Assembly (NCBI RefSeq): GCF_003217095.1
Contig: NZ_QJSR01000002.1
Location: 434,001-498,000 of the forward strand
DNA: 64,000 bases
Source of the DNA: Rhizobium sp. PP-CC-3A-592
Lineage (GTDB): Bacteria > Pseudomonadota > Alphaproteobacteria > Rhizobiales > Rhizobiaceae
Direction of reading: 5' to 3'
In this document: positions 48,160 to 56,680 of the stretch, piece after piece
How positions within the stretch are numbered: the first letter of the stretch is position 1
Layout: the number at the start of each line of letters is the position of its first letter
Program-made: the position numbers and the translations under genes
The notes under the pieces: generated by a model
What the model was told of the DNA's origin: nothing
Seen by the model: the letters and a program-made list of their open reading frames with translations, nothing else
Database searches by the model: none

Positions 48160-49869
48160 TCAGGCGGTCTTTCGAAAGGCCGGCGTCTCGATGTGCCGTG
48201 CCGGCTTGGCGGCGGCGGGCTCGCGGATGGTGCTGTGGTTGAGCTGGAAGCGGCAGACGAGGTCGGCGAGCGTGGCCGCACCCTGTGCGAGCGTATGGCT
48301 CAGTTCCGTCGTGCGGGCCACCATGGTCGCGTTCTGTTGCGTCATGCCGTCGAGGCTGTTGACCGAGGCGCTGATGTCGCCAAGGCCGGTGGTCTGCTCG
48401 GATGCGGCGGCGGCAATGGCGTCGATGTTCTCGTTGATCGAGGCGACGAAGACCTCGATTTCCGTCAGTGCCCGTCCGGTATCGCCGACAAGGCGGACGC
48501 CATCCACGACTTCCCGGGAGGCGTTCGAAATCAGATCCTTGATTTCCTTTGCCGCACGCGCCGTGCGCTGGGCCAGTTCACGCACCTCCTGCGCGACCAC
48601 GGCAAAGCCGCGGCCGGCTTCGCCGGCCCGGGCCGCCTCCACGCCTGCGTTCAAGGCCAGCAGGTTGGTCTGGAACGCGATCTCGTCGATGACGCCGATG
48701 ATGTGCCCGATGGAGGATGAAGCGGTTTCGATGCGCTGCATGGCGGCAACGGTGTCGCCGACGACGGTCACGGAGTGGCCGGCCTGTTCCTTGGCCTGCT
48801 TTACGAGATTGCGCGTATCCTGCACGCGCTCGTTCGACTGGCGTACGGTGACGGTGATCTGCTCCAAGGCAGCCGATGTTTCCTCGAGCGCGGCAGCCTG
48901 TTCACGGGTGTGCTGCGCGAGGATGCCGGACGCCTCGCGCATGGTATGGCTATGGTCGTTGAGGTTTTCCGTCTGCCCGAGAACATTCACCAGCGTCTGC
49001 TGGAAGCCGCCGATCGACATATTGAAGTCGTGGCGCAAGTGCTCGAACTCCCGCGTGAACGGACGGTCGAGCGTCTGGCTGATATCGGCCTGTGCAAGGC
49101 GCCCGAGACCGGTCCCCAGCTCCTCGATGGCGCGAACCCGTTCGGTCATGTCGGTCGCGAACTTGACGACCTTCATCACCCGGCCGTTCTCATCCACGAT
49201 CGGATTATAGGTCGCCTGAATATGAACCCGTCGGCCATTTTTGCCGAGACGCAGGAACTGGTCGGTCACGAACGCGCCGCCGGCGAGCTGTTCCCAGAAC
49301 GTCCTGTAGGCTGCCGACTGGACGTAGGCAGGCTCGCAGAACATTGCGTGGTGTTGGCCGACAATTTCCTCCAGCCGATAGCCGAGCACGGACAGGAAGT
49401 TCTCGTTTGCCGAAACGATGCGACCGTCCGGCGTGAATTCGATGACGGCCTGCGCACGCGACAAGGCCTCGAGCTTGCCATTGTCGCTCAGGCTCTTGAT
49501 CTTCGATGCGGTGATATCCGTTGCGAACTTCACGACCTTGATCGGTCGCTTTCCTTTGAAGATGGGGTTGTAGGAGGCCTCGATCCAGACTTCGCGTCCG
49601 CCTTTGCCCAGGCGCTTGTACTGCGCCTGCTGGAACTTGCCCCTGGCGAGCGCCTCCCAGAAGGCCGCATAGGCCGGTGAGCGTGCTTCTTCCGGCATGA
49701 CGAACATGCTGTGATGGCGGCCCACGATCTCGCTGGAGTCATAACCGATCGCGCGGCAGAAATTGGCGTTCGCGCGCAGAATCTTTCCCGTGAGGTCGAA
49801 TTCGATAATGGCTTGCGATTGATCGAGCGCTTGCAGCACTGCACCGTCAGACGAAGAGAAGAGAGACAT
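48160..49869 (-). CDS. soluble methyl-accepting chemotaxis protein with two PAS domains
   Basis: 569 aa without membrane segments, so a cytoplasmic receptor. Two tandem PAS domains with near-repeated sequence occupy the N-terminal half (ALDQSQAIIEFDLTGKILRA and ALSRAQAVIEFTPDGRIVSA, each followed by GRHHSMF / GQHHAMF). Then come a short HAMP-like segment, a coiled-coil bundle and the conserved signalling hairpin (IDEIAFQTNLLALNAGVEAA). There is no CheR-binding pentapeptide at the C-terminus. Haem- or flavin-binding PAS pairs like this often sense oxygen or redox. It is on its own, facing the EAL protein gene. Confidence 0.94.
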   Translation of the reverse strand: MSLFSSSDGAVLQALDQSQAIIEFDLTGKILRANANFCRAIGYDSSEIVGRHHSMFVMPEEARSPAYAAFWEALARGKFQQAQYKRLGKGGREVWIEASYNPIFKGKRPIKVVKFATDITASKIKSLSDNGKLEALSRAQAVIEFTPDGRIVSANENFLSVLGYRLEEIVGQHHAMFCEPAYVQSAAYRTFWEQLAGGAFVTDQFLRLGKNGRRVHIQATYNPIVDENGRVMKVVKFATDMTERVRAIEELGTGLGRLAQADISQTLDRPFTREFEHLRHDFNMSIGGFQQTLVNVLGQTENLNDHSHTMREASGILAQHTREQAAALEETSAALEQITVTVRQSNERVQDTRNLVKQAKEQAGHSVTVVGDTVAAMQRIETASSSIGHIIGVIDEIAFQTNLLALNAGVEAARAGEAGRGFAVVAQEVRELAQRTARAAKEIKDLISNASREVVDGVRLVGDTGRALTEIEVFVASINENIDAIAAAASEQTTGLGDISASVNSLDGMTQQNATMVARTTELSHTLAQGAATLADLVCRFQLNHSTIREPAAAKPARHIETPAFRKTA

Positions 49870-50185
49870 TCGGCCGGTTCGCTTTTTTAGATGAGGATAA
49901 TACCTGCCCCCGAAAATAGGGTGCCAGATCTAAATTATTCCTAAAGTACAATCGGTTCCGGACGCTATCCGACCATTATTCCACAGTTGCGAAACTTTGG
50001 CTTTTCTCTGCATCGTCAGGTATTTTCAAATTCTGCGAGCGTGCATCTTAAGTTGTGAACAGCCCAGTTCCGGCCATGGTTCCGGTGTTGGAGCCTGCTT
50101 CCTGCAAAAGTGTTCTTCCACAACCTTGTTTCACGCAAACCAGCACTCCACATGTAATGCAACACGAACACAGGAGTGGCTTTTG
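49870..50185. other. intergenic region between divergent MCP and DUF4112 genes
   Basis: 316 bases, less GC-rich than the surroundings, with both promoters inside. No firm promoter, RNA or repeat was identified. Confidence 0.5.
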
Positions 50186-50593
50186 ATGGCGACGACAGCG
50201 TACAGAGCCGATTTTGCCGAAGCGGCCAGCGACGTCGGCCGTGTCGAGCAGTTGCGCCGGTTGCGCCGGCTCGCCAAGCTCGCGCGCATCATGGATACGG
50301 CCGTCGGGATTCCGGGAACGCGGTTCCGGTTTGGTGCCGACGCAATGCTCGGGCTTGTCCCGGTGTTCGGTGATGCGACAGGTGCGATCATCGGTCTCGC
50401 CATCGTCAACGAGGGTCGCAGACTGGGTCTTCCCAAGCGGAAGATCGCGCGCATGCTCTACAATCTCGGCGTGGATGCGACGATCGGCGCCGTGCCTCTC
50501 GTCGGTGATGTGTTCGACGTCTACTTCAAGGCGCACAAGAGGAATATCCGCGTGATCATGGACCATTTTGCGCTGACCGAAAACGATCTTTGA
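50186..50593 (+). CDS. DUF4112 family protein
   Basis: 135 aa with CAGGAG 10 bases before the ATG. The whole of the C-terminal 100 residues is DUF4112: LARIMDTAVGIPGTRFRFGA, LGLVPVFGDATGAIIGLAIV, then IGAVPLVGDVFDVYFKAHKR. Two glycine-rich hydrophobic segments suggest membrane association. Function is unknown. The next small gene is 113 bases downstream, beyond an inverted repeat. Confidence 0.9.
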   Translation: MATTAYRADFAEAASDVGRVEQLRRLRRLAKLARIMDTAVGIPGTRFRFGADAMLGLVPVFGDATGAIIGLAIVNEGRRLGLPKRKIARMLYNLGVDATIGAVPLVGDVFDVYFKAHKRNIRVIMDHFALTENDL

Positions 50594-50646
50594 CCGATCG
50601 ACATCGTTCGCCCCCCGACATTCCCAGACATATTACGAACAAAAAG

Positions 50647-50671
50647 TGGAACCAGTTTCGATCTGGTTCCA
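50647..50671. repeat. inverted repeat between two small genes
   Basis: TGGAACCAG-N7-CTGGTTCCA has perfect 9-bp arms and lies 54 bases after the DUF4112 stop and 36 bases before the next ATG. There is no U-tract, so it is either an mRNA hairpin or an operator. Confidence 0.6.
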
Positions 50672-50706
50672 TTCCGGGGAGTCTGAAAATCATAGGAGAA
50701 GAGATC

Positions 50707-50913
50707 ATGTCCATGCAGAAGCCAGCCACCGCCGTCGCTGAACCGAACGTTGTGACAGCGCAGGAAGCGCTGGAACCGCTTTTCGTGAAGCTCGAAGTGG
50801 AAGCCGATGCGCGCCTGATCCGGGCTGCCGTCGGCGCAGGTTGGACAGCGGAAGAGGCTGTCGCAGCCATTGACGACCTGCGCCGTCAGGACATGGAGCC
50901 CTCTCGCCATTGA
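50707..50913 (+). CDS. small protein, unknown function
   Basis: 68 aa, beginning MSMQKPATAVAEPNVVTAQE with GGAGAAGAG upstream. It is predicted to be helical and soluble. The second half (AAVGAGWTAEEAVAAIDDLR) resembles a short UBA-like three-helix motif, but I do not recognise a family. A strong terminator follows. Codon use fits the neighbours, so I regard it as real. Confidence 0.65.
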   Translation: MSMQKPATAVAEPNVVTAQEALEPLFVKLEVEADARLIRAAVGAGWTAEEAVAAIDDLRRQDMEPSRH

Positions 50914-50941
50914 TGGCTTTTCATATCGCTCTTTATGTCAA

Positions 50942-50969
50942 AAAGGCCGGGTGAGATCCCCGGCCTTTG
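50942..50969 (+). terminator. terminator of the 68-aa protein gene
   Basis: Perfect AAAGGCCGGG / CCCGGCCTTT stem with a 7-base loop, followed by a T-rich end. Confidence 0.82.
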
Positions 50970-51013
50970 TCGTTCGAATGACGCCCGTTATTTCCGGGGC
51001 CCGACACCTGGCA

Positions 51014-51202
51014 TTAGTGCTGCGTATCCGACTGTTGCTCCGAATAGTCCCAGTTCTTGCGGGCGAACTGAATGGCTGCCGCTTCGGCGCTTTCCTTCGT
51101 GTTGAAGCGTCCCACAAGCACATGGCTTCTATCACGGCACTGGAGCAGGACTGTTCCGCTTCTGAAGTCGTATTGCACTCTCAGATGACCTGACGTTTCC
51201 AT
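51014..51202 (-). CDS. small protein, unknown function
   Basis: 62 aa. Upstream ATGs at 51217, 51208 and 51205 are in frame, but a GGGAGGA ribosome site lies 7 bases before the ATG at 51202, so I use that one (METSGHLRVQYDFRSGTVLL). The protein is compact and alpha/beta-like (a strand pair, then RFNTKESAEAAAIQFARKN as a helix). No known domain was recognised. Confidence 0.65.
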   Translation of the reverse strand: METSGHLRVQYDFRSGTVLLQCRDRSHVLVGRFNTKESAEAAAIQFARKNWDYSEQQSDTQH

Positions 51203-51440
51203 CATCATTCCTCCCATAGCTTCGGCGACTCCTCATCGCAGCTATAGATGTAAGCCAAGGACCCGCGGGCGCAAGGAAACTTAACCGTAAAACCATTCAC
51301 GGTTTCATGATCTCCACCATGATCGAGCAGGTGCGGGATTAGCCAGCCCATCGGTGTCGCGGGGCTCCTCTGTACATTTGCTGTCGGAGGGATTATGAGA
51401 TCGCTATGGTATGGGCCGCAGCGTGCGGTCCTCAAGGCAT

Positions 51441-51460
51441 GTGCGCGTGACTTCGCGCAC
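51441..51460 (+). promoter_or_regulatory. 5'-leader hairpin of the DEAD-box helicase gene
   Basis: GTGCGCG-TGACTT-CGCGCAC forms a 7-bp GC stem ending 33 bases before the helicase ATG, inside a leader of up to about 290 bases. It could affect translation in a temperature-dependent way, as in cold-shock helicase mRNAs (inference). Confidence 0.4.
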
Positions 51461-51493
51461 GCTGCACGGTTCGAACTTCCGAGAGACAAACAT

Positions 51494-53368
51494 ATGACAG
51501 AATTCGCAGGGGTCGTTCCGGCGATCGCCGAGGCGTTGACCAAACGCGGCTATTCCACCCTGACGCCCGTTCAGGCCGCCGTCATCGAAGCGGAAATGTC
51601 GGGTCGCGACGCGCTCGTCTCCGCCCAGACCGGCTCCGGCAAGACCGTCGCCTTCGGGCTGGCGCTCGCCTCGACGCTGCTGGATGGCGCAGATCGCTTT
51701 GGCTCGGCGAGCAAGCCGTTGGCCGTCGTCGTCGCCCCGACCCGTGAACTGGCGCTTCAGGTCCAGCGCGAACTCGAATGGCTTTACGAGATGACCGGCG
51801 CCGTTATCGCCGCCTCGGTCGGCGGTATGGACATCCGCACGGAGCGCCGCGCGCTCGATCGCGGTGCGCACATCGTCGTGGGTACACCTGGCCGTCTCTG
51901 CGACCATGTTCGTCGCGGTGCGCTCGATCTCTCCGCCTGCCGGGCCATCGTTCTCGACGAAGCCGACGAGATGCTCGATCTCGGCTTCCGTGAGGACCTC
52001 GAATTCCTGCTGGAGACGGCGCCGGCCGATCGCCGCACGCTGATGTTCTCGGCTACCGTGCCGAAGTCCATTGCCACGCTTGCCAAGAACTACCAGCGCG
52101 ATGCGCTGCGGATCTCGACGCAGGCCGAGGCCAAGCAGCATCTGGATATCGATTACCGTGCGCTCGTCGTCGTTCCCTCCGACCGGGAAAACGCGATCAT
52201 CAACGTGCTGCGCTATTACGAGGCGAAGAACGCGCTGGTGTTCTGCTCGACCCGTGCCGCCGTCAATCATTTGACGGCGCGGTTCAACAATCGTGGCTTC
52301 TCGGTCGTGGCGCTTTCGGGTGAGCTCAGTCAGAGCGAGCGGACCCATGCGCTGCAGGCCATGCGCGACGGTCGCGCCCGTGTCTGCATCGCGACCGACG
52401 TGGCCGCCCGCGGGATCGACCTTCCCGGCCTCGAACTCGTCATCCATGCCGACCTGCCAACCAACCCGGACACGCTGCTGCACCGCAGCGGCCGTACCGG
52501 CCGGGCAGGACGCAGGGGCGTCAGCGCCATCATCGTGACCTCCAATGCCCGCCGCAAGGCCGAGCGGCTGCTGCGCGACGCGCGCATCGAAGCCGTCTGG
52601 GCCAAGCCCCCGTCGGCCGACGAAGTCTCGCAGAAGGACGACGAGCGCATTCTCTCGGATGCCGCGCTGAACGATCCGATCCGCGAGGAAGAAGCGGCTT
52701 TCGTCCAGCAGGTCCTGTCCGGCTTCAGCGCCGAACAGGTTGCAGCCGCTTTCGTGCGCCTCGCGCGTGCCGGCCGTTCTGCACCGGAAGACATCATCGA
52801 TACGCCGGCCTTTCAGCCATCCGGTGCGTCATCCGGTGCGGCATCCGGGGACCGCGGTCCTCGGCCGGAACGGTCCGAACCGCGTGCTCCGCGTGGCGAT
52901 TTCGGCGATGCCGTCTGGTTCTCCATCTCTGCCGGTCGCAAGCAGAATGTCGAGCCGCGCTGGCTGATCCCGATGCTTTGCCGCATCGGCCGTATTACCA
53001 AGCAGGAAATCGGCGCCATCAAGATGATGCCGGAGAACACGTTCGTCGAGATCGCGCGCGAATTTTCCGACAGCTTCGTCGAGGCGCTGGGACCCAAGCG
53101 CATGCTCGAAAAGGGCATTACCGTGACCCAGCTCGACAGCGCGCCGGATCTGTCTGCCGCACCGCGCAAGCCGTTCGTCCGCAAGGACAATGCTGGGCCT
53201 TCGGACAGCAAGCCGCGTTGGAAGGAAGGCGGCGAAAGCGCCGACCGGCCGGACAGCAAGCCCTGGGCGAAGAAGGCGGCCAAGCCCGGCTTCTCGAAGT
53301 CCGGTCCAAAGCCGGCGGACGATGGCAGCAAGCCCGCTAAGAAGCCTTTCAAGAAAAAGGCGTACTGA
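51494..53368 (+). CDS. DEAD-box ATP-dependent RNA helicase (DeaD/CsdA-like)
   Basis: 624 aa from the ATG at 51494 (a frame open 33 codons further up is unconserved). All DEAD motifs are there: the Q motif, AQTGSGKT, PTRELALQV, TPGRLCDHV, VLDEADEMLD, SAT (FSATVPKSI), and HRSGRTGRAGRRG. After the helicase core a DbpA/CsdA-type RNA-binding domain follows (GDAVWFSISAGRKQNVEPRW, then IGAIKMMPENTFVEI). The tail is basic and lysine/serine-rich. It likely remodels RNA in ribosome assembly or mRNA decay, often in the cold. The gene is monocistronic with a strong terminator. Confidence 0.94.
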   Translation: MTEFAGVVPAIAEALTKRGYSTLTPVQAAVIEAEMSGRDALVSAQTGSGKTVAFGLALASTLLDGADRFGSASKPLAVVVAPTRELALQVQRELEWLYEMTGAVIAASVGGMDIRTERRALDRGAHIVVGTPGRLCDHVRRGALDLSACRAIVLDEADEMLDLGFREDLEFLLETAPADRRTLMFSATVPKSIATLAKNYQRDALRISTQAEAKQHLDIDYRALVVVPSDRENAIINVLRYYEAKNALVFCSTRAAVNHLTARFNNRGFSVVALSGELSQSERTHALQAMRDGRARVCIATDVAARGIDLPGLELVIHADLPTNPDTLLHRSGRTGRAGRRGVSAIIVTSNARRKAERLLRDARIEAVWAKPPSADEVSQKDDERILSDAALNDPIREEEAAFVQQVLSGFSAEQVAAAFVRLARAGRSAPEDIIDTPAFQPSGASSGAASGDRGPRPERSEPRAPRGDFGDAVWFSISAGRKQNVEPRWLIPMLCRIGRITKQEIGAIKMMPENTFVEIAREFSDSFVEALGPKRMLEKGITVTQLDSAPDLSAAPRKPFVRKDNAGPSDSKPRWKEGGESADRPDSKPWAKKAAKPGFSKSGPKPADDGSKPAKKPFKKKAY

Positions 53369-53373
53369 TCAGT

Positions 53374-53410
53374 AAAAAGGCTCCGGCGAATATCGCCGGA
53401 GCCTTTTTCT
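53374..53410. terminator. terminator of the DEAD-box helicase gene
   Basis: An AAAAAGGCTCCGGCGA / TCGCCGGAGCCTTTTT stem with a 3-base loop, 5 bases after the stop. It should also work leftwards for the convergent gene. Confidence 0.9.
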
Positions 53411-53431
53411 TTTCGCCATGTTGAGGTTTCC

Positions 53432-54106
53432 TCAATCGTCGGAATAGCGCTGCTCCCGCCATGGGTCGCCCAGCATGTGGTAGCCGTTCTTTTCCCAGAA
53501 GCCGGCGCGATCGCCAGTCATGAACTCGATCTTCGTCAGCCACTTCGCGCTCTTCCACAGATAGAGGTGCGGCACGATGAGGCGAGCGGGGGCCCCATGC
53601 TCGCGCGTCAGCGGCTGTCCCTCCCAGTCGGTGGCGAGAAGCGCATGTTCACTCGCGAAATCTGCAAGCGGCAGGTTTGTCGTGTAGCCGTCATAGCTCG
53701 TGAGCATGACATAGGTCGCCTCGGGCTTCGGCATGACCAAGTCCAGCAGATCATGCGTCGAGACGCCCTTCCAGCTGTTGTCGTACCGCGACCACGTCGT
53801 GACGCAATGGATGTCCGATAGGAATTTGCTCTGCGGCAGCGCTTTCAGTTCCGTCCAGTCCAGCGTCACAGGGTTTTCAACGGCGCCTTTCAAGGTCAAC
53901 GACCAGCTTGCGGTCTCGATCATCGGATGCTGGCCGAGGTCGAGGACGGGCCAGTTCTTGACGAGATGCTGGCCCGGCGGCAGCCGGGCGGTCTCAGACC
54001 GCGAGACCTGTCCGGTCAGAAACTTGCCTTCTTCCGCCCAACGGCGCTTCGAGCGGGTCAGTTTGGTGTCGTCGGACGGATCGTCCGGGGAATTGATATC
54101 CGACAT
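53432..54106 (-). CDS. sulfite-oxidase-like molybdopterin oxidoreductase
   Basis: 224 aa, one Oxidored_molyb (Moco-binding) domain without the C-terminal dimerisation domain of true sulfite oxidase. The Mo-ligand cysteine lies in FLSDIHCVTTWSRYDNSWKG, followed by YDGYTTNLPLADF, EGQPLTREHGAPARLIVPHL and LWKSAKWLTKIEF. Its size matches the stand-alone sulfite oxidase-like oxidoreductases of proteobacteria. There is no signal peptide, so it is probably cytoplasmic, unlike Tat-exported YedY/MsrP. Physiological substrate is not known. Confidence 0.9.
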   Translation of the reverse strand: MSDINSPDDPSDDTKLTRSKRRWAEEGKFLTGQVSRSETARLPPGQHLVKNWPVLDLGQHPMIETASWSLTLKGAVENPVTLDWTELKALPQSKFLSDIHCVTTWSRYDNSWKGVSTHDLLDLVMPKPEATYVMLTSYDGYTTNLPLADFASEHALLATDWEGQPLTREHGAPARLIVPHLYLWKSAKWLTKIEFMTGDRAGFWEKNGYHMLGDPWREQRYSDD

Positions 54107-54182
54107 GTCGTGCTCCTGACCGCGCTCTTCGTGACTCTATGGTCGTCCGTCCCTTATGCTTTCGTCAAGAGACGATGCCCGA

Positions 54183-54440
54183 TCAAGCTGGCGCCTTGGT
54201 TGTCGCCAAGATGCCGGCCTCGCGTGCCGCGGCCATGAAAGATGCCTGCGCCTTGCGCGGGCTGAGGATGCCGTCGAGGGCATCCATGCAATGCTGGAGC
54301 GCGATGCGATAGGCTCTGCCGGCCTGTCCGGCGGGCCAGCCCCGCAGGAACTCAAGCGCATCCCAGGCGGACGCAATGGTGAACTCCTGGCTCTGCTGGA
54401 GAATGATCCGGACCGGTTTCGGAAAATGCTTGTAACTCAT
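54183..54440 (-). CDS. DUF982 family protein
   Basis: 85 aa from the ATG at 54440 (GAGG upstream; an in-frame ATG at 54515 would add 25 unconserved residues). It is one DUF982 domain: VRIILQQSQEFTIASAWDAL, then EFLRGWPAGQAG, CMDALDGILSPRKAQASFMA, AAREAGI. This small cytoplasmic family is found almost only in Rhizobiales and has no known function. Confidence 0.9.
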   Translation of the reverse strand: MSYKHFPKPVRIILQQSQEFTIASAWDALEFLRGWPAGQAGRAYRIALQHCMDALDGILSPRKAQASFMAAAREAGILATTKAPA

Positions 54441-54564
54441 ACGCGCCTCGCATGCTGTCTTTCGTGCGCGTGCAAAACTCGTTGCGGGGAGTTTGGTTCC
54501 GCCTTCGGTTAACAAAAATCTTGAAGAAAATCAGGAGGTTGTTGATCGAAATTTCTTTCCCGTC

Positions 54565-55299
54565 TTAAGGGAGAAGAACGTCCCGAAGCTCGTTGGCGCG
54601 GCGGATGCGCAGGTCGAGATCGGCCTCGATATGGTGAATATGGTGCACCATCAGGCGGCTGGCGCGGTCGAGCTGGCCGGCTTCGATGGCGTCGACGATC
54701 TCGGTATGCTCGCTATGGCCGCAACTGGAGACCGTGGATTGTCCGTAGAGCGAGATGACGAGGGAGGAGCGCGCGATGAGCTCGTCCATGAAGCGCTGCA
54801 TCACGGCGTTTCCGGTCATGGCGGCGATCATCAGGTGGAAGTCTCCGGATGCCTTGATCTCCGCCCGACGGGCGCTCTGTCCGCGCTCGCTCATCAACCG
54901 GCCTTCATCGACCAGTTGCTCGCGAAGCTGCCGGAAATGCGACGGCGTCATGTGGCGCGCCGCCTCCGTCAGGATGCCGGGCTCGATGATGCGGCGGGTC
55001 GCGAAAATCTGGCGCGCCTCTTCCGGCGACGGATTGGCGACGAAGGCGCCGCGATTGCGCTCGACGGTCACCAGACCTTCATGCACGAGCGCCTGAAGGG
55101 CGCCGCGCACCAGCGTTCGGCTGACATTGAACAGGGCGCCGACATCCGTCTCCGTCAGCTTCGTCCCCGGCATCAGGCGCCGGTCGACGATCGCGTCCCG
55201 TATGGCGTCGCGAATGGCACGCTGGTTGCCGTCGATCCTGTTGCCATCGGCGTCAGGTCTGGCGATCAGGGTTTCCGGCTTCGTCTGGCGATTGTTCAT
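54565..55299 (-). CDS. GntR family transcriptional regulator (FCD/FadR subfamily)
   Basis: 244 aa. The N-terminal winged helix-turn-helix (DAIVDRRLMPGTKLTETDVG, LFNVSRTLVRGALQALVHEG) is followed by an FCD ligand-binding domain with the metal-site residues (FHLMIAAMTGN, HTEIVDAIEAGQ, MVHHIHH). It is divergent from the five-gene transporter/racemase operon and is expected to repress it until an inducer, probably the transported substrate, binds. A palindrome matching the GntR/FCD consensus lies between the two genes. Confidence 0.92.
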   Translation of the reverse strand: MNNRQTKPETLIARPDADGNRIDGNQRAIRDAIRDAIVDRRLMPGTKLTETDVGALFNVSRTLVRGALQALVHEGLVTVERNRGAFVANPSPEEARQIFATRRIIEPGILTEAARHMTPSHFRQLREQLVDEGRLMSERGQSARRAEIKASGDFHLMIAAMTGNAVMQRFMDELIARSSLVISLYGQSTVSSCGHSEHTEIVDAIEAGQLDRASRLMVHHIHHIEADLDLRIRRANELRDVLLP

Positions 55300-55364
55300 G
55301 GTCGCCTAATCTAATGCAAATGCTGGCATGACAGAAGGCCCATTCGTATCCAGGAAAAAGCCCG

Positions 55365-55376
55365 ATTGTATACGAT
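55365..55376. promoter_or_regulatory. candidate GntR/FCD operator
   Basis: ATTGTATACGAT contains the TnGTATACnA core typical of FadR/FCD regulators, in the AT-rich 245-base gap between the regulator gene and the ABC operon. Confidence 0.6.
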
Positions 55377-55544
55377 CTGGCGGATTATTTTGCACAATAG
55401 ATGAAAAAATAGGCGAATTTTGTAGGCTGAATGTAAGCAAGGCCAAAGGTTTCGACAGTTTTCTTTTAGAAACAGTTCCCTAACGGCTGCCCGACGAACT
55501 GGCACGGTTGATGCATTCTCTTCATTACGACAGGGGAACCCATC

Positions 55545-56633
55545 ATGACCAAAGCGGCAGAGATCGACATCGTATCCGTTTCCAAGATTTACGGAAGCAC
55601 CACGGCCGTCCATTCCATCAGCCTCAAGATCCCGTCCGGCAGCTATTGCTGCTTTCTTGGGCCGTCCGGCTGCGGCAAGACCTCGACGTTGCGGATGATC
55701 GCCGGGCATGAGACGATTTCCTCGGGCGATATCCGGCTCGGAAATACGGTGGTGACCGACCTGCCGCCGGCCAAGCGCGGCACGGCCATGATGTTCCAGT
55801 CCTACGCCCTGTTCCCGCATCTCGACCTCATCGACAACGTCGCCTTCAGCCTGAAGATGAAGGGCGTGGAGAAGGAGGAGCGTCGCGCGAAGGCGCTGGA
55901 GATGCTCACGCTGATGCAGATGGAGCCCTATGCCAACCGGCGCCCGGCCCAGCTTTCCGGCGGGCAGCAGCAGCGTGTGGCGCTGGCCCGCGCGCTGATC
56001 ACAGACCCGGAAGCGCTGCTGCTCGACGAGCCGCTGTCGGCGCTCGATCCGTTCCTGAAGATCCGCATGCGCGCCGAGCTGAAGAAGCTGCAAAAGAACC
56101 TTGGCATCACCTTCGTGCACGTGACGCATAGCCAGGAGGAGGCGATGGCGCTTGCCGACATCATCGTCATCATGAGCGACGGGCGCATCGAGCAGGCGGC
56201 CAGCCCGCGCGAGGTGTTCGAGCGGCCGGCAACGGCCTTCGTCGCGCGCTTCATGGGCGATCACAACGTGCTGACCGGTCGTGTGGTTTCCAGCGCCGAC
56301 GGCGTGCTGACGCTGCAGGTGCCGGAGGGGCAGACCTTTACCGTTGCGGGCGAGGGGCGGGAGGCCGGCTCACCGATCGACATCGGCATCCGCACCGATC
56401 GCGTCCGACTGTCGGAGCCGAGCGAGAAGACGCTCGGCTTCAACGGCGTCGTTTCCAACGTCGAGTATCGCGGCGCTTCGGTGAAGATCACCGTCATGGG
56501 CGCCGGTTCCGAGGATTTCACCGTCATCGCCACCGATGCGGATTATTTCGAAAAACCCGTCGCGGTGGGCGATGCGGTTTCCCTGAGTTGGGGCCTGGAG
56601 GATGCCGTCCTCCTGGGTGCCATGGCCGCCTGA
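55545..56633 (+). CDS. ABC transporter ATP-binding protein, polyamine/putrescine type (PotA-like)
   Basis: 362 aa. Walker A GPSGCGKTST, Q-loop MMFQSYALFPHLDLIDNVAF, signature LSGGQQQRVALARAL, Walker B LLLDEPLSALD and the switch histidine VHVTHSQEEAM are intact. The C-terminal TOBE domain (about residues 270-355) marks the CUT/polyamine importer branch. It is the first gene of the operon and is paired with a binding protein and two permeases downstream. Confidence 0.93.
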   Translation: MTKAAEIDIVSVSKIYGSTTAVHSISLKIPSGSYCCFLGPSGCGKTSTLRMIAGHETISSGDIRLGNTVVTDLPPAKRGTAMMFQSYALFPHLDLIDNVAFSLKMKGVEKEERRAKALEMLTLMQMEPYANRRPAQLSGGQQQRVALARALITDPEALLLDEPLSALDPFLKIRMRAELKKLQKNLGITFVHVTHSQEEAMALADIIVIMSDGRIEQAASPREVFERPATAFVARFMGDHNVLTGRVVSSADGVLTLQVPEGQTFTVAGEGREAGSPIDIGIRTDRVRLSEPSEKTLGFNGVVSNVEYRGASVKITVMGAGSEDFTVIATDADYFEKPVAVGDAVSLSWGLEDAVLLGAMAA

Positions 56634-56680
56634 CTTGCCAGAATAAAGACCTGTCTAACCAGAATAAAAGGGAACAGACT

